From Isoetes taiwanensis (taxonomy: Eukaryota > Streptophyta > Lycopodiopsida > Isoetales > Isoetaceae): a DNA stretch of 64,000 nucleotides. How positions within the stretch are numbered: the first letter of the stretch is position 1; each line of letters begins with the position of its first letter. The stretch covers positions 22,041,569 through 22,105,568 of the forward strand of contig JAJEKV010000003.1 in NCBI GenBank assembly GCA_021234155.1, written 5' to 3'. A model generated the notes under the pieces. That model was not told where the DNA came from. It was given only the letters and a program-made list of their open reading frames with translations, and searched no databases. Below, one piece after another: positions 47,142 to 56,406 of this stretch. The translations under genes and the position numbers were made by a program.

Positions 47142-48156
47142 ATTGATACGATTAGCTAGTCTCCAAAGATCTACAGCAAAAACAATCGTCAAGAAACAAG
47201 TCAAGTAAGCATAAATCCACCCTTCCGGGTAAGCTCACCACCCAACCGGGTTGTCCTTGAGCAAGAGACTTCCAAAGAAAGGCAATAACGCAAGTTAGCC
47301 ACTACAAATCCTTTGTAGCAAAAACATAGATTTAAGGAATAGGCTAGGCTTGGGATTTGGCTTAGATCTTCAATTGGGATAGGAACAAGCTTTGCCCTCA
47401 CATACGCTTACTCTTGCAACATTCACTTCCTTTTTAAAAAGGTAAAGGTATCACTTAATAAGCCTTACTTGAATGACGTCCTTATATTTAGCCCAAGTCC
47501 CTTTTTAACATTAAAAGTACACCTTTATGCCCATAGATATAATAGATGTGTACCTCATAGCTTTAAAGATAGTTTACTATCTTTTCTAAGGTTCTTAGAT
47601 TAGCTTATGGTTTATAACTTGTCCTATATTAAATAAAAATATCCCCCAATGGTCTAGCTAAGGATAATAGTTAACTTAATTTATTGTATATTCTCTAAGA
47701 TACTTGGGTCCAAGGGTTAATATAAACATCTATAGCTTTCTTTCTCGTACTCTTGCTCCCGACAACCACTCCCCCGAGCGCCACCATATCAACCGCCAGC
47801 ATTCCTGCAAATCAGGCCTCCTTCCAGGAGTCGGCACCGAGATCAGTCAGAGTGTCTATATTGGGCCAAAGGCCATTATACTATATATATGAGTAGAGCT
47901 AGCACATGAGTTTTAGATGAGTTTTGAGTCTTGTCTCACTTCAGTTGTCTCTCTTTTGCGAGAGCTCATGTATGTTCATCATTGATATCAAGGAAGCTTA
48001 TCATTTTCCTCTCATTGTTCTCTTTTGTTCTGTTTTCTTCTTCTTGTTCTCTTCTTGCAAATCCCGCGTGACATATTCTCCCGGATTCTCCTATTAGATC
48101 CACGGGTCCTCATAGAGGGCTGTCTTGCAGGAGTTCCCGAACCCAGACCCCAAACA

Positions 48157-49750
48157 AGCTCCATGCCTTTTCTGATTTGCAGGCACACGTGTTGTTCAAG
48201 GTAAATGTCATTGCAATGATTCGGGTGGAGAAAGTAAATGTCTGGAATTTTGTCTTTGTACTGAAGTAGATGTTCATGCATTTCCATTTTTCGAATTTGA
48301 TACCCTAGACTACTTTCTAATGTTAGAATCTTATTTATCCATAGGTCTGATGCTGCTTTGCAAATTTTGTTCAGTCCACATGTTTTCTATTACAAGATGA
48401 GATTAATATACAAAACACAAAGTGCAACAATTGAATTATCGTGAGTTATGCAACACTGTAGACCTTAACCAGAAAAATATATATATTTTTTATAGTATTT
48501 TGTTAATTATTTTTGGATTTTCTTTCAGGGTTTTATGTGCTATATACATCGAATGACATGTATATTTTCTCCCATAGCAGCATTTGTTGTCAATGCTAGC
48601 ACTTGGTTTTTGCTTTACTCATTTTGATTATTTTACCTATCCTAATTTGGACTTGGTTTTCTACCAGCAATGACTCTGATTGATATACAATTTGCATGTT
48701 GTACAATTTTTGAGCATCTATTGTTCTACCTTATTGAAACCTTATTGAAGGAAGAAGAAGAAAAGAAGAGTTCTGCGAATCTTGGTATACAAAGAATGAT
48801 ACCAGGTTATATGCTTTCAGCCTTCAAATATTCGGAAATGCCTAATAGGGATGTTATTTCTTCACTGTAACCTTCATACGATAACCCTGACTGTCCCCAG
48901 TGGCGAAAACAATATTTTTAACTGTCTTATGCCCCTGAGATTCCTTTTCCTGCATCATTATGATAAGTAGTATAAACATCTTAATGAGGCTTACAAGTTT
49001 TTTTTACATATATTATAGTGCATTGTCCTCTCATAAGACTCAAAATAAAGTGCAGAATATATTCATTAGGATGCCTGATTATGTCAATTATATCGATGAA
49101 TACAATTTTACCCATAGAATATGGGGCATATGGGGCTATAAAAACCATTCAATTTGGTTTTCTAGATTTCCTCACCTAAACGCATACAATTTTAAAGAAA
49201 TGGCATGCATGATTTTGCCTAACGTATGAGTGCTTATTAGAATGTAAAACTCTAAAACTGGCAAAAAGGCCTGGCATGTGAGTAGCTTCTGTGGCTCGAT
49301 CATGGGAGACATGATGTGCGCCATGTGAAGATGCATATTTTGTGGCTCGATCATGGGGGACATGATGTGCGCCATATGAAGATGCATTTTTAGAGTTCCA
49401 TCGTGAACTAAAGTACACCAATGAACCAAGACAAAATTTTGTGTTTTGTATTTTTGTACCTATTTTTTGTTGATGTATTTAACTACTTCCAAAGGTGACA
49501 GTTTGAGCATAAGTTTTGGATTTGTCTTTCCAACTTTTCGTCCTTACAGATAAATTTAATTCCCCCCATATTCCTTATAAAGCATTGTTTATACTGTCCT
49601 TGGACAATTTCAATAACAAAAATAAGCATATAATTTCCATTCTTGCCAATATCAACATGCACTGTTATTGAAAGTTACGCATATAGACATTAAAGGCCGA
49701 GTAAAAACACATAATAAGACGTTAAAGGCCGAGTAAAAACACATACCAGG
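48157..49750. other. Helitron interior or B leader, no gene recognised
   Basis: AT-rich. Contains a 54-bp direct duplication (GTGGCTCGATCATGGG.. GATGCAT) at about 49287..49388 and a 33-bp duplication (TTAAAGGCCGAGTAAAAACA) at about 49687..49745. An ORF at 48670..48870 has no recognised motif. Confidence 0.4.
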
Positions 49751-49786
49751 ACATTCGCCCGGCAACGCCGGGCACACGTTTACTAG
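49751..49786 (+). mobile_element. Helitron 3' terminus
   Basis: A hairpin GCCCGGCAACGCCGGGC is followed by ACACGTTTA and CTAG (49783..49786), then T. A GC-rich hairpin about 10 bases before CTRR, inserted ahead of T, is the defining 3' end of plant Helitrons. The matching 5' TC end, expected to the left (35.5-36.7 kb or 48.2-49.6 kb), could not be pinned, and no Rep/helicase protein is present, so the element is non-autonomous. Confidence 0.75.
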
Positions 49787-50233
49787 TTCAATTTATTGTT
49801 TTACATCCACTACGCGACCATATCATGAACTAGGTTAATTAGCTAATATCACACAGAATTTAAACATTAACAGTTAGCAAACCACCAGTTGCCCATTCCG
49901 GTCCTACACTTATAAGACCTGCCTCTACACCTTGAGATTCCTCAAGTTGGAAGGGGAAGCAGCATGTTTCTTTACATAACCATATAAGCACGAATTCATT
50001 AATTAGATAAAAAAGCGGGATTTTGAGAATTTTGAATACAGCTCTCCGGGTCCACCATAAGCAAAAAGTGGTTCACTTCAATTTGAAATTGTCCCGCCCA
50101 ACATGGGCGGGAATAGAGAATTAGGTGCATAATAGTTATCCAATTTCATTTAAATTTGAGTGCGGGTAGCGACCATGAGTGGTCGCGAGCGACCATGCCG
50201 ACTTCCTCTTCTTCCGGATTTTCTCTTCCGTTT

Positions 50234-50335
50234 CCTTCTCTTCCAGCCATTGCAGGATCTCGTCGCCATAACCAAGGATTTCTTCCTTCTCTTCCAGCCA
50301 TTGCAGGATCTCGTCGCCATAGCCAAGGATTTCTT
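50234..50335. repeat. 51-bp tandem duplication
   Basis: CCTTCTCTTCCAGCCATTGC.. at 50234 recurs at 50285 with one A/G difference. Confidence 0.9.
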
Positions 50336-51123
50336 ACAGGGCTTCCGGATCTCCAAAGTTTTTTGCAGCAGCCATAGCCAGGGCTTTCATTACAGGGTTT
50401 CGAATCTCAAAATTTCTGCAGCGGCCATAAAAGAAAGGTAAGGTCTTAGGGCTTTTGTTACAGAACTTCCGATCTCCAAGTTTTATGTAGCGGCCATAGC
50501 GAGGGCTCAGGTTATAGGGCTTCTGGATCTCAATGCTGATATCTATCCTTGTTTTCTTGTTTCTACATTTACTGAGGCAAATCGGTTGCCTTTGCGCATG
50601 CAGAACAGAACTCTCAAATCTGTGATAAGGAGCCTTCAAATACCCAGGTCTGCTATCCGCTTGCCACTCCATGGATTAATCACAACAGCTCTGTAATCTC
50701 AATAAAATTTCTATAGCCAAGGTATTCCACAGACCAGAGAAATAGCAAAGATTATCCCTTCTTTAGTCTCCAGTTCTGTAAAATCATTCTGTAAAATCAT
50801 TCTGCTTAGCATTTGGGCTGTTAGTCGCTTAAAATCATTCTGTAAAATTATTCTGCCAAGCATTTGGGCTGGACTTGTTTCTGTACTGCATATCTAGCTA
50901 TTATACACCTACACCGATGTATGGACGAGAGAAGATTAAGGCGTTCTATAGCAAAATATCGAGAAAACATCGAGAAAACAGAGGTTTTCTCACTCAATTA
51001 CCGGTAAGTTCTCATAATTCATTTGTCTTTTCGCTATGTAGATGATTCTTACCATCTGATTGCAAGCTTATCATCCGTACAGAATCAAGCAAGCTCTAAT
51101 TTATGGAAGGTTAATGGTCCATG

Positions 51124-51460
51124 AAATCGCCATGGCGATTTGGATGAACACAACCAGGGGGACACAGCTATATTCTTGCTCAAGCAAATCGCGGTCGCGA
51201 TTGTTTTGAGCCGAAAAAAAATTGTTATTTAATGTTTTTTTCAATATTGGATAAACAAAATTGCATTTAAGATGTATAAAATAAAATTGTTATATTGTCT
51301 TTGGGTGTCTAATATGCACCCATTTCTTGTTCTAAAAGATCGCAACGGCGATCTTTTCAAGCCCATCATGTGCAATATCTACGTCAATTACAATACCATA
51401 TGCCTTAAAAATTAAATATATTGGTCTTCCAAGTGCAAAATGCTCGCGACCGCGATTTGT
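51124..51460. repeat. Cluster of AATCGC-type palindromes
   Basis: Perfect palindrome AAATCGCCATGGCGATTT (51124..51141); AATCGCG-GT-CGCGATT (51187..51202); AAAAGATCGC-aacg-GCGATCTTTT (51334..51357); TCGCG-AC-CGCGA (51444..51455). The first three are related in sequence but different in the middle. A further GCGACC..GGTCGC repeat lies near 50167..50184. Confidence 0.8.
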
Positions 51461-51599
51461 CCAACCTTTTTTTCTTGTGTTTGGGCCACCAATGAGGTCC
51501 TCATGAAGGTATTTTTGCGATTTATATGGCCGCTGCAACCTATTTCAAGCTAAACGAGAATTCCAAATTTCTCAATATAATGAATTCGTGCTTATATGC

Positions 51600-52483
51600 T
51601 ACCCACTGGTGGATTGACCTCCCACAACCATAGCTTCGCTACTTCGGGTTCCACGGGCTCCACGGGTTCCACATATGTGTCCAGCGTGTCCTGCGTGTCC
51701 AGCATTTCACTCTGCTATAATTGTGTCAGATCCACATAGGCATATCCTATGTGTTTACAGTGCTTACTGTTAATTGCAGTCAACCTATGATAATTAAACA
51801 TCGGATATAATTTGTCATTTACATTCCAATATTGCAAGTCCATGTACATACAAACATTAACCCCAAGTTAATTACAAAAGAAAATTAGAGATTATGTCAT
51901 GATCCTCCAACATGGTTGGGAAGCAATTGTTATGAACGTGACAATGGTATAGGAATGGTTTAGATAGTGAATATTCTAGCGTGTACATATCCTAACATAA
52001 GGTAGTTTATTGCTTTGCTTATCCATTATTCATTAAGCAAATTAACACTATTTATTTTATCGCTTCTAAACTATTGTAAACAATAGGAAGTTAATGGATT
52101 GTTATATTTTATGTGACAAGAGGATTCTAGGTTGAGTTTCCAACCCTTAGTTGCATTGAATTCCTCGAAGAGTTGACAAAGTACTAGATATCAAAAGAGA
52201 ACGGATTAAGTCCCTAAACACAAGTAGTAATGACACCTTTACTAGGTGATATAATAATCTAAAACTATTTTTTAACATGTTGCTATTCTTTGCTATACGA
52301 TGCTTTGTCTCATGATTCATGATACAATCATACCCTCAACATAACCTCATTTGTGGAGCTAGGAATAACCATTATGCTTTATGAATAAGCACCTACCTAT
52401 ACTAGACTATCGGATACTCCAGAACCAAATCTCACAATTTTTTTTTTTTTTTTTTAACAATGACTATGTTCAACCCGTGACTG
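51600..52483. other. Proximal leader of element B, no gene
   Basis: AT-rich, with a T homopolymer (52439..52455) just before the primer-binding site. No ORF of note. Confidence 0.5.
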
Positions 52484-52495
52484 GCTCTGATACCA
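52484..52495 (-). promoter_or_regulatory. Element B primer-binding site
   Basis: Reverse complement TGGTATCAGAGC (initiator tRNA-Met type), four bases from the 5' LTR end at 52500. Confidence 0.9.
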
Positions 52496-52499
52496 ATTT

Positions 52500-53913
52500 T
52501 GTGACGGTCCTTCGCCCGTCACTTGTTGTTACTGACATACTTAATACAAGGCTCAAGATTCCACGGGTGCAGAACCTACACGTCGTCCCCAAGCCCAAAT
52601 AATATGTTGCGGTCCCCCTAAGCTACAGGTCTCTAGCTCAGAGGAATAACCTTCATCTAGAAGCAACTTGACGTGACCAGCGTCGAGTCTGCACTACTGA
52701 GCTTTTTCAGTGCCCACTCATTAGTGTTGAGTGCTTAACACTTGTGGCTTGATTTCTGCTTATTCTCTCCGGAGAGTTGTGGGCAGACCAAGGTGCAACT
52801 AGGCTAGCAACATGATAAAAGGAAATTTAGTCTTCTTGCCGAAATATCTTATAGCCTATTTAATCAATATTTAAGTTGGAAATCAATCTTGCAAAAGATA
52901 AAACTCTAAATCAATAACAAGGATGCTTAAATTGATCTTGCAAAAGAAAATATCTAGCAAAACTAGAATGATCCTTCATGAAAAATTATTGGAGTTTAAG
53001 GTAAGCCAAAACGAACCCTAAAAATACGTAAGTGTTCCTACTTGCGTAGAACTCCAATCACTAGCTTGAAAGGCAAAGGCTTCAACCAATAAACCACCAA
53101 CATAATGCTTATAAATTTTTTCCATTTAATCTTATATCTAATGTGATATAGTGAATTCAAACCCTAGCTATTTTTGCCCTAAAAATCCGTCGACCAAGCT
53201 ATTCCAGCAGAGAAGAGGTAGGATTGATCTTAGATACATGCAAATGCAAGCCAAGGCCTTCTCTTCGACTTGTATATGCTTTACACCAAAAGAAAGGAGA
53301 AAGAACGAAAGGCATCTGGAAGAAAACTTTGTGTAGCAAAGGAAAAGCAATTTACAGTGATTTATCTGCAGGAGGCGGCACTGCTACTTCGGATCTGACA
53401 GAATATATTTGTTGGTGTGCTACGCAGTCGATTTGTCCCTGTGTTGTTATTTAGGAGAAACGGAAAGTGAATCCAGAGAGAAGGACGAGTCTGATTCATC
53501 TATGGGCGGTTGATTCAACTTTCCAAGGGTGAAACAAAATCGGATTCACATCCACAGATTTCGCAGCAGAGTCCGGGTTGTTGTAACGAACTCAGAGGTA
53601 TAGATTATTATCAAGAGCATGTTCTTTAACTATATTATAGAGCAATTCCTTCCTCTTCTTTTAATCTTTCTACTAGACTAGAAGGATTATTTCTTTTTAA
53701 GCATAGAATTAGTGCCTTACCTCTAAATTGCTTCTTCAAATCCCTAATTATCCCTCTTCTACTCTGTTGGATCTTCTCTCCTCTAGCTTCTACGTTTCTG
53801 CCCTCTAACTACTTGCATTTGTCTCCTCTTTGCCAGATCATCCCTTTTGCCATGTCAATATATTCCCACTCTTATATTTTGTTGAAGTTAGGTACAAATT
53901 TTATCACATCACA
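52500..53913 (-). repeat. Element B 5' LTR
   Basis: 1414 bp, partner of 28889..30306. On plus it begins TGTGACGGTCC and ends ATCACA, followed by the TSD ctagg. Confidence 0.95.
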
Positions 53914-54378
53914 CTAGGGCCGATGACATACTCAAGTACTATCTTGCATTGACTTTGTGATCAAGTATCGTCCTGGACCCCTCCAAGGGAAGCCTGATGC
54001 CTTGTCTCGATGCTCCTACCTTGAATCTAAGCCAGGGGATCCTGCATTTGATCAGTAAATATAGGTTATTCTAGGCCTGATCGGTTCCAGCTTATGGCCC
54101 TCACTTTATTCGAGAGGCCTCATGATACAGCTTTGTTGGAGTCTGTTCAAGCATCTCTGCCCTCCGATCCAGTGGCCCAAGATATATTCTCACACCTTGC
54201 CTCTGCATCATCTTCTCAGCATATGCGATCAGACTATGATCGTTTTGAGGTTCGCGATGGACTCCTATTTCATGGTGAGCTTCTGTATTTTCCAGATGGT
54301 GCTTCTAGGTTTCGGGTTCTCCAGGCTCGCCATGATTCATCTATGGCTGGACACTTTGGAGTAGCCAAGACTCTTGAT
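53914..54378 (+). pseudogene. Element A RNase H end and integrase zinc region
   Basis: Resumes A after element B: FVIKYRPGPLQGKPDALSR-type end of RNase H near 53955..54015, then the frame 54094..54378 (LLESVQASLPSDPVAQDIFS, YDRFEVRDGLLFHGELLYF, VLQARHDSSMAGHFGVAKTL). The H..H half of the integrase zinc region is present. The Cys half and the whole catalytic core are missing, because the sequence runs straight into an LTR fragment at 54379. Confidence 0.85.
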
Positions 54379-54505
54379 GCCTTCGGGTCATTGTACTCTT
54401 GATTCCTGTTCATATATCAGATTCTTTGCCGATCTTGGCGTATTTCTTCCGTATTTCTTGAATATTTTCCACGTATTTTTCTTGTTTTTGCGTAGGTTCA
54501 TGACA
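54379..54505 (+). repeat. LTR fragment of element A inside its own integrase
   Basis: 127 bases matching the last 127 bases of A's LTR (25745..25871), ending at the LTR end ATGACA. It lies exactly where the integrase core should be. The left junction falls in GCCTTCGGG, which the LTR shares with the end of the pol sequence. Confidence 0.9.
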
Positions 54506-55162
54506 AGCATCCTTATTGGTCCTTTAGTGTCACTGGCAGTGACTATGTCAATTCTAGTGCCGAGTCTCGACTTGAGAAACTTCAGGCTCTTCAACCAGAT
54601 CTTCAGCATCATCTTCACCGAGTACAAGAACGCTATTGGCATTCTGTCAATTTGCATCGGCATGAAGCTCCTAAATTTCAAGTTAGTGGTCTTGGCTAGC
54701 TTCTTCATAGGAACCTCCCTACCTCATGTCTCTGCAACAAGCTTGACTATCGTCGCCTTGGTCCTTATCGGATCACGGCTCAGATCAGTAATGTGGCATT
54801 CCGGCTCGAGTTCCCTCCAGCTGTTCAGCTCCATCCAGTATTTCATGTTTTTCTATTGGATCCCTACATAGTTAATACTTTCCCGGATTGCGTTCCTCCA
54901 CCACCACCACCAGCAGAAATTGATGATCATGAGGAGTTCGAGGTTCGAGAGATTCTGGACTCCAAGTTAATTCGTTGGCGATTGTATTACTTTGTCAATT
55001 GGGAAGGTTACTCACCATGTGATAGAACCTGGAAGCTTGCTGAGATACTGACTAATGCTCCTGATAAAATTGCGGAGTTTCATCGACGTTACTCGGATAC
55101 GTCAAGTTTGAGTACTCCGGCCCCAGCTCCGAGAACTCGTCATCGTCGTAGGAGGAGGATGG
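54506..55162 (+). pseudogene. Element A integrase C-terminal part with chromodomain
   Basis: Reads HPYWSFSVTGSDYVNSS.., LEKLQALQPDLQHHLHRVQE, LDYRRLGPYRITAQISNVAF and HPVFHVFLLDPYIVN. The classic chromodomain follows (54793..55167 frame): FEVREILDSKLIRWRLYYFV, NWEGYSPCDRTWKLAEILTN, AEFHRRY. The C terminus is basic (RTRHRRRRR), with the stop at the LTR edge. One stop and a frameshift precede the GPY part. Chromodomains of this kind direct integration by binding modified histone tails. Confidence 0.9.
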
Positions 55163-55662
55163 TGTGACGACCATACAGATATTTATATTGTACGGATATT
55201 ATACTCATATGTACAAAAGACAGTTGTCACACAGATACAAAAGGGTAGTTGCACAAGACAAGATTTGTTGCGAGTTACACACCTTTACCAAATGTGCTAC
55301 CAATATTTGTTAAAGACATTCTCTTATGTCTTTCTCATATGCGGGCTGTTTCCAAGAGGTTTTAGAATATTTTAGAACCTACATGCATATGCGACACTTG
55401 GCATGACCTCATCCATTGGAGTGGTACGATCCTGACCGTTGGCCTAGATAGATAAGGAGGCACCTCGTTCTTGTCAAACCATTCCGGTTCAACACTAGTC
55501 TTGACCCTTCTAGGCACCTATCTCTATCCCTGCTTGTCTTTGGGCCATTGTAATCTTGATTCCTGTTCATATATCAAATTCCTTGCCGATCTTCGCGTAT
55601 TCCTATCATATTTCTTGCATATTTTCCACGTATTTTTTTTCTTTTCACGTAGGTTTATGACA
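55163..55662 (+). repeat. Element A 3' LTR
   Basis: 500 bp, TGTGACGACC...TTATGACA. Partner of 25366..25871, with many transitions and some indels. Confidence 0.9.
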
Positions 55663-56406
55663 GGCAGTGGTAATGTGCTATCTTGACCTGTTCAAGGGCA
55701 CTGGTGTCCCAAAGCTTGTTGAGGAAGCAAGCGTCAAGGTATTGCCTCAAGCTATGGCGATCTGCCTCTGTTTGCACGTGTATGCACCTATGTTCTTGCA
55801 CGTTCCATCTAGCTAGCCACTGAGCTCTCTTTTCTCTCCAGCAGGCCTTGAGGCACTGCGGCCCAATTGCCATGATATAAGCTAGGTTAGGGAGAGGAGC
55901 ATCGTCCAATTGATTATCTTCTAAAAATAGATAATGTGGCGATCAAGGGCTGCCCTTTGAAGAGGCAAGAAACTCGTCTCCTGCAACATAATTTGATAGA
56001 GAATTGTGGACTTCACCCCTAGTGCTCGTACGAAGAAGGCTTTCTGCACCTGCTCTAAGTCATTCCAGGTAGCGAGAATAAATTCTAGGCCCCATATTTC
56101 GACTTTGTTTAAAAGGCCAGGCTCCACCAAGACCTTTGAACAGGTGCATCTGATGGGCCCAATCATACAACTCCACTCTATGACTATTGTTTTGCATTGC
56201 GTATAGTGCCTTCAGCCTGCCATCACTCGTAGCCGTATAGATGTGTCCCAGTGCATAGTAGAAGGAAATTCCACTCCCAAATATTTGTAGGTGGGTGCTA
56301 CTTCCATGTTTTGCCCCCGGCAGGGGTATTCACAATGAGGCCCCAACATGAGTGAATATGAGTGAAAAAAATCTAACAATGACCTCAGCCATATAACTAG
56401 GCTCAA
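55663..56406 (-). mobile_element. LINE fragment, target of element A
   Basis: Minus frames read, in LINE order, VAPTYKYLGVEFPSTMHWDT with IRLRVMAG (56212..56406), then FILATWNDLEQVQKAFFVRA, LGVKSTILYQIML (55921..56166) and KRAQWLARWNVQEHRCIHVQ (55655..55909). These are the parts after the reverse transcriptase of the same LINE family seen at 60725..61800. The sequence continues at 25365 on the other side of element A. No RT core is left. Confidence 0.85.

Larger units (their letters stand above)
45326..47791 (-). mobile_element. Element D: non-autonomous LTR retrotransposon
   Basis: 2,466 bp with two 648-bp LTRs (45326..45973 and 47144..47791), which I see differing at only three positions. 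Extended ends TGATA...TATCA. Exact target-site duplication accgc at 45321..45325 and 47792..47796; the empty site is visible in the 5' LTR of C near 36885..36900. Primer-binding site GCTCTGATACCA at 47130..47141 (initiator tRNA-Met on minus) and purine tract AAGAAGGGAAGGAAT next to 45973. The 1,170-bp interior has no gag or pol, so it needs proteins from another element. It is the youngest insertion of the nest. Confidence 0.97.
36690..48156 (+). mobile_element. Element C: Tat-like Ty3/gypsy retrotransposon with extra 3' ORF
   Basis: LTRs TGTTA(G/A)TCCTG...CAAACA. Exact target-site duplication agctc at 36685..36689 and 48157..48161. The length is 11,467 bp, about 8,996 bp once the nested element D and its TSD are removed. 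The primer-binding site looks tRNA-Asp-like, and a purine tract (GGTGGGGGGGAG) precedes 45105. Order: tiny N-terminal ORF, DGGS-type protease, RT, RNase H, integrase without chromodomain, an antisense ORF, and a long coiled-coil ORF. LTR differences are few (about 7 substitutions plus one 12-base indel by eye), so it is fairly young, yet pol already has stops and frameshifts. Confidence 0.95.
45105..48156 (+). repeat. Element C 3' LTR, split by element D
   Basis: Starts TGTTAATCC after the purine tract and ends CAAACA. Without D (45326..47791) and the duplicated accgc it is 581 bp, 12 bases longer than the 5' LTR. Confidence 0.95.
49981..51599. repeat. 1.6 kb segment bounded by 21-bp inverted repeats
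   Basis: The bases from 49981 (CATATAAGCACGAATTC...) reappear as the reverse complement ending at 51599, matching over 21 bases; inward of that the arms diverge. No target-site duplication is evident. Possibly a non-autonomous DNA transposon in element B's leader. Confidence 0.5.
28889..53913 (-). mobile_element. Element B: Ty3/gypsy retrotransposon inside A
   Basis: LTRs 28889..30306 (3') and 52500..53913 (5'), with extended ends TGTGA...TCACA. Exact 5-bp target-site duplication ctagg at 28884..28888 and 53914..53918, inside A's RNase H. Primer-binding site for initiator tRNA-Met at 52484..52495, and purine tract (AAGGGGATTGGAA on minus) next to 30306. gag-pol lies at 30500..34895 on the minus strand. 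The long 5' leader (about 35450..52483) contains a Helitron end and element C. LTR divergence is intermediate (about 10% by eye). Confidence 0.95.
25366..55662 (+). mobile_element. Element A: chromodomain Ty3/gypsy retrotransposon, split by B-D
   Basis: LTRs of 506 bp (25366..25871) and 500 bp (55163..55662), both TGTGACGACC...ATGACA. A purine tract (AGGAGGAGGATGG) stands directly before the 3' LTR. Flanking bases are ggcat on the left and ggcag on the right, a 5-bp target-site duplication with one change, and both flanks belong to the same minus-strand LINE. Internal order is gag, protease, reverse transcriptase, RNase H, (element B), integrase zinc region, LTR fragment, integrase end and chromodomain. 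The LTRs differ heavily (about 15% by eye), so it is the oldest LTR element of the nest. The proteins are inactivated. Confidence 0.9.

Noticed and set aside
50156-50441. 73- and 93-codon ORFs around the 51-bp duplication
   Set aside because: Low-complexity product of the tandem duplication, with no domain.
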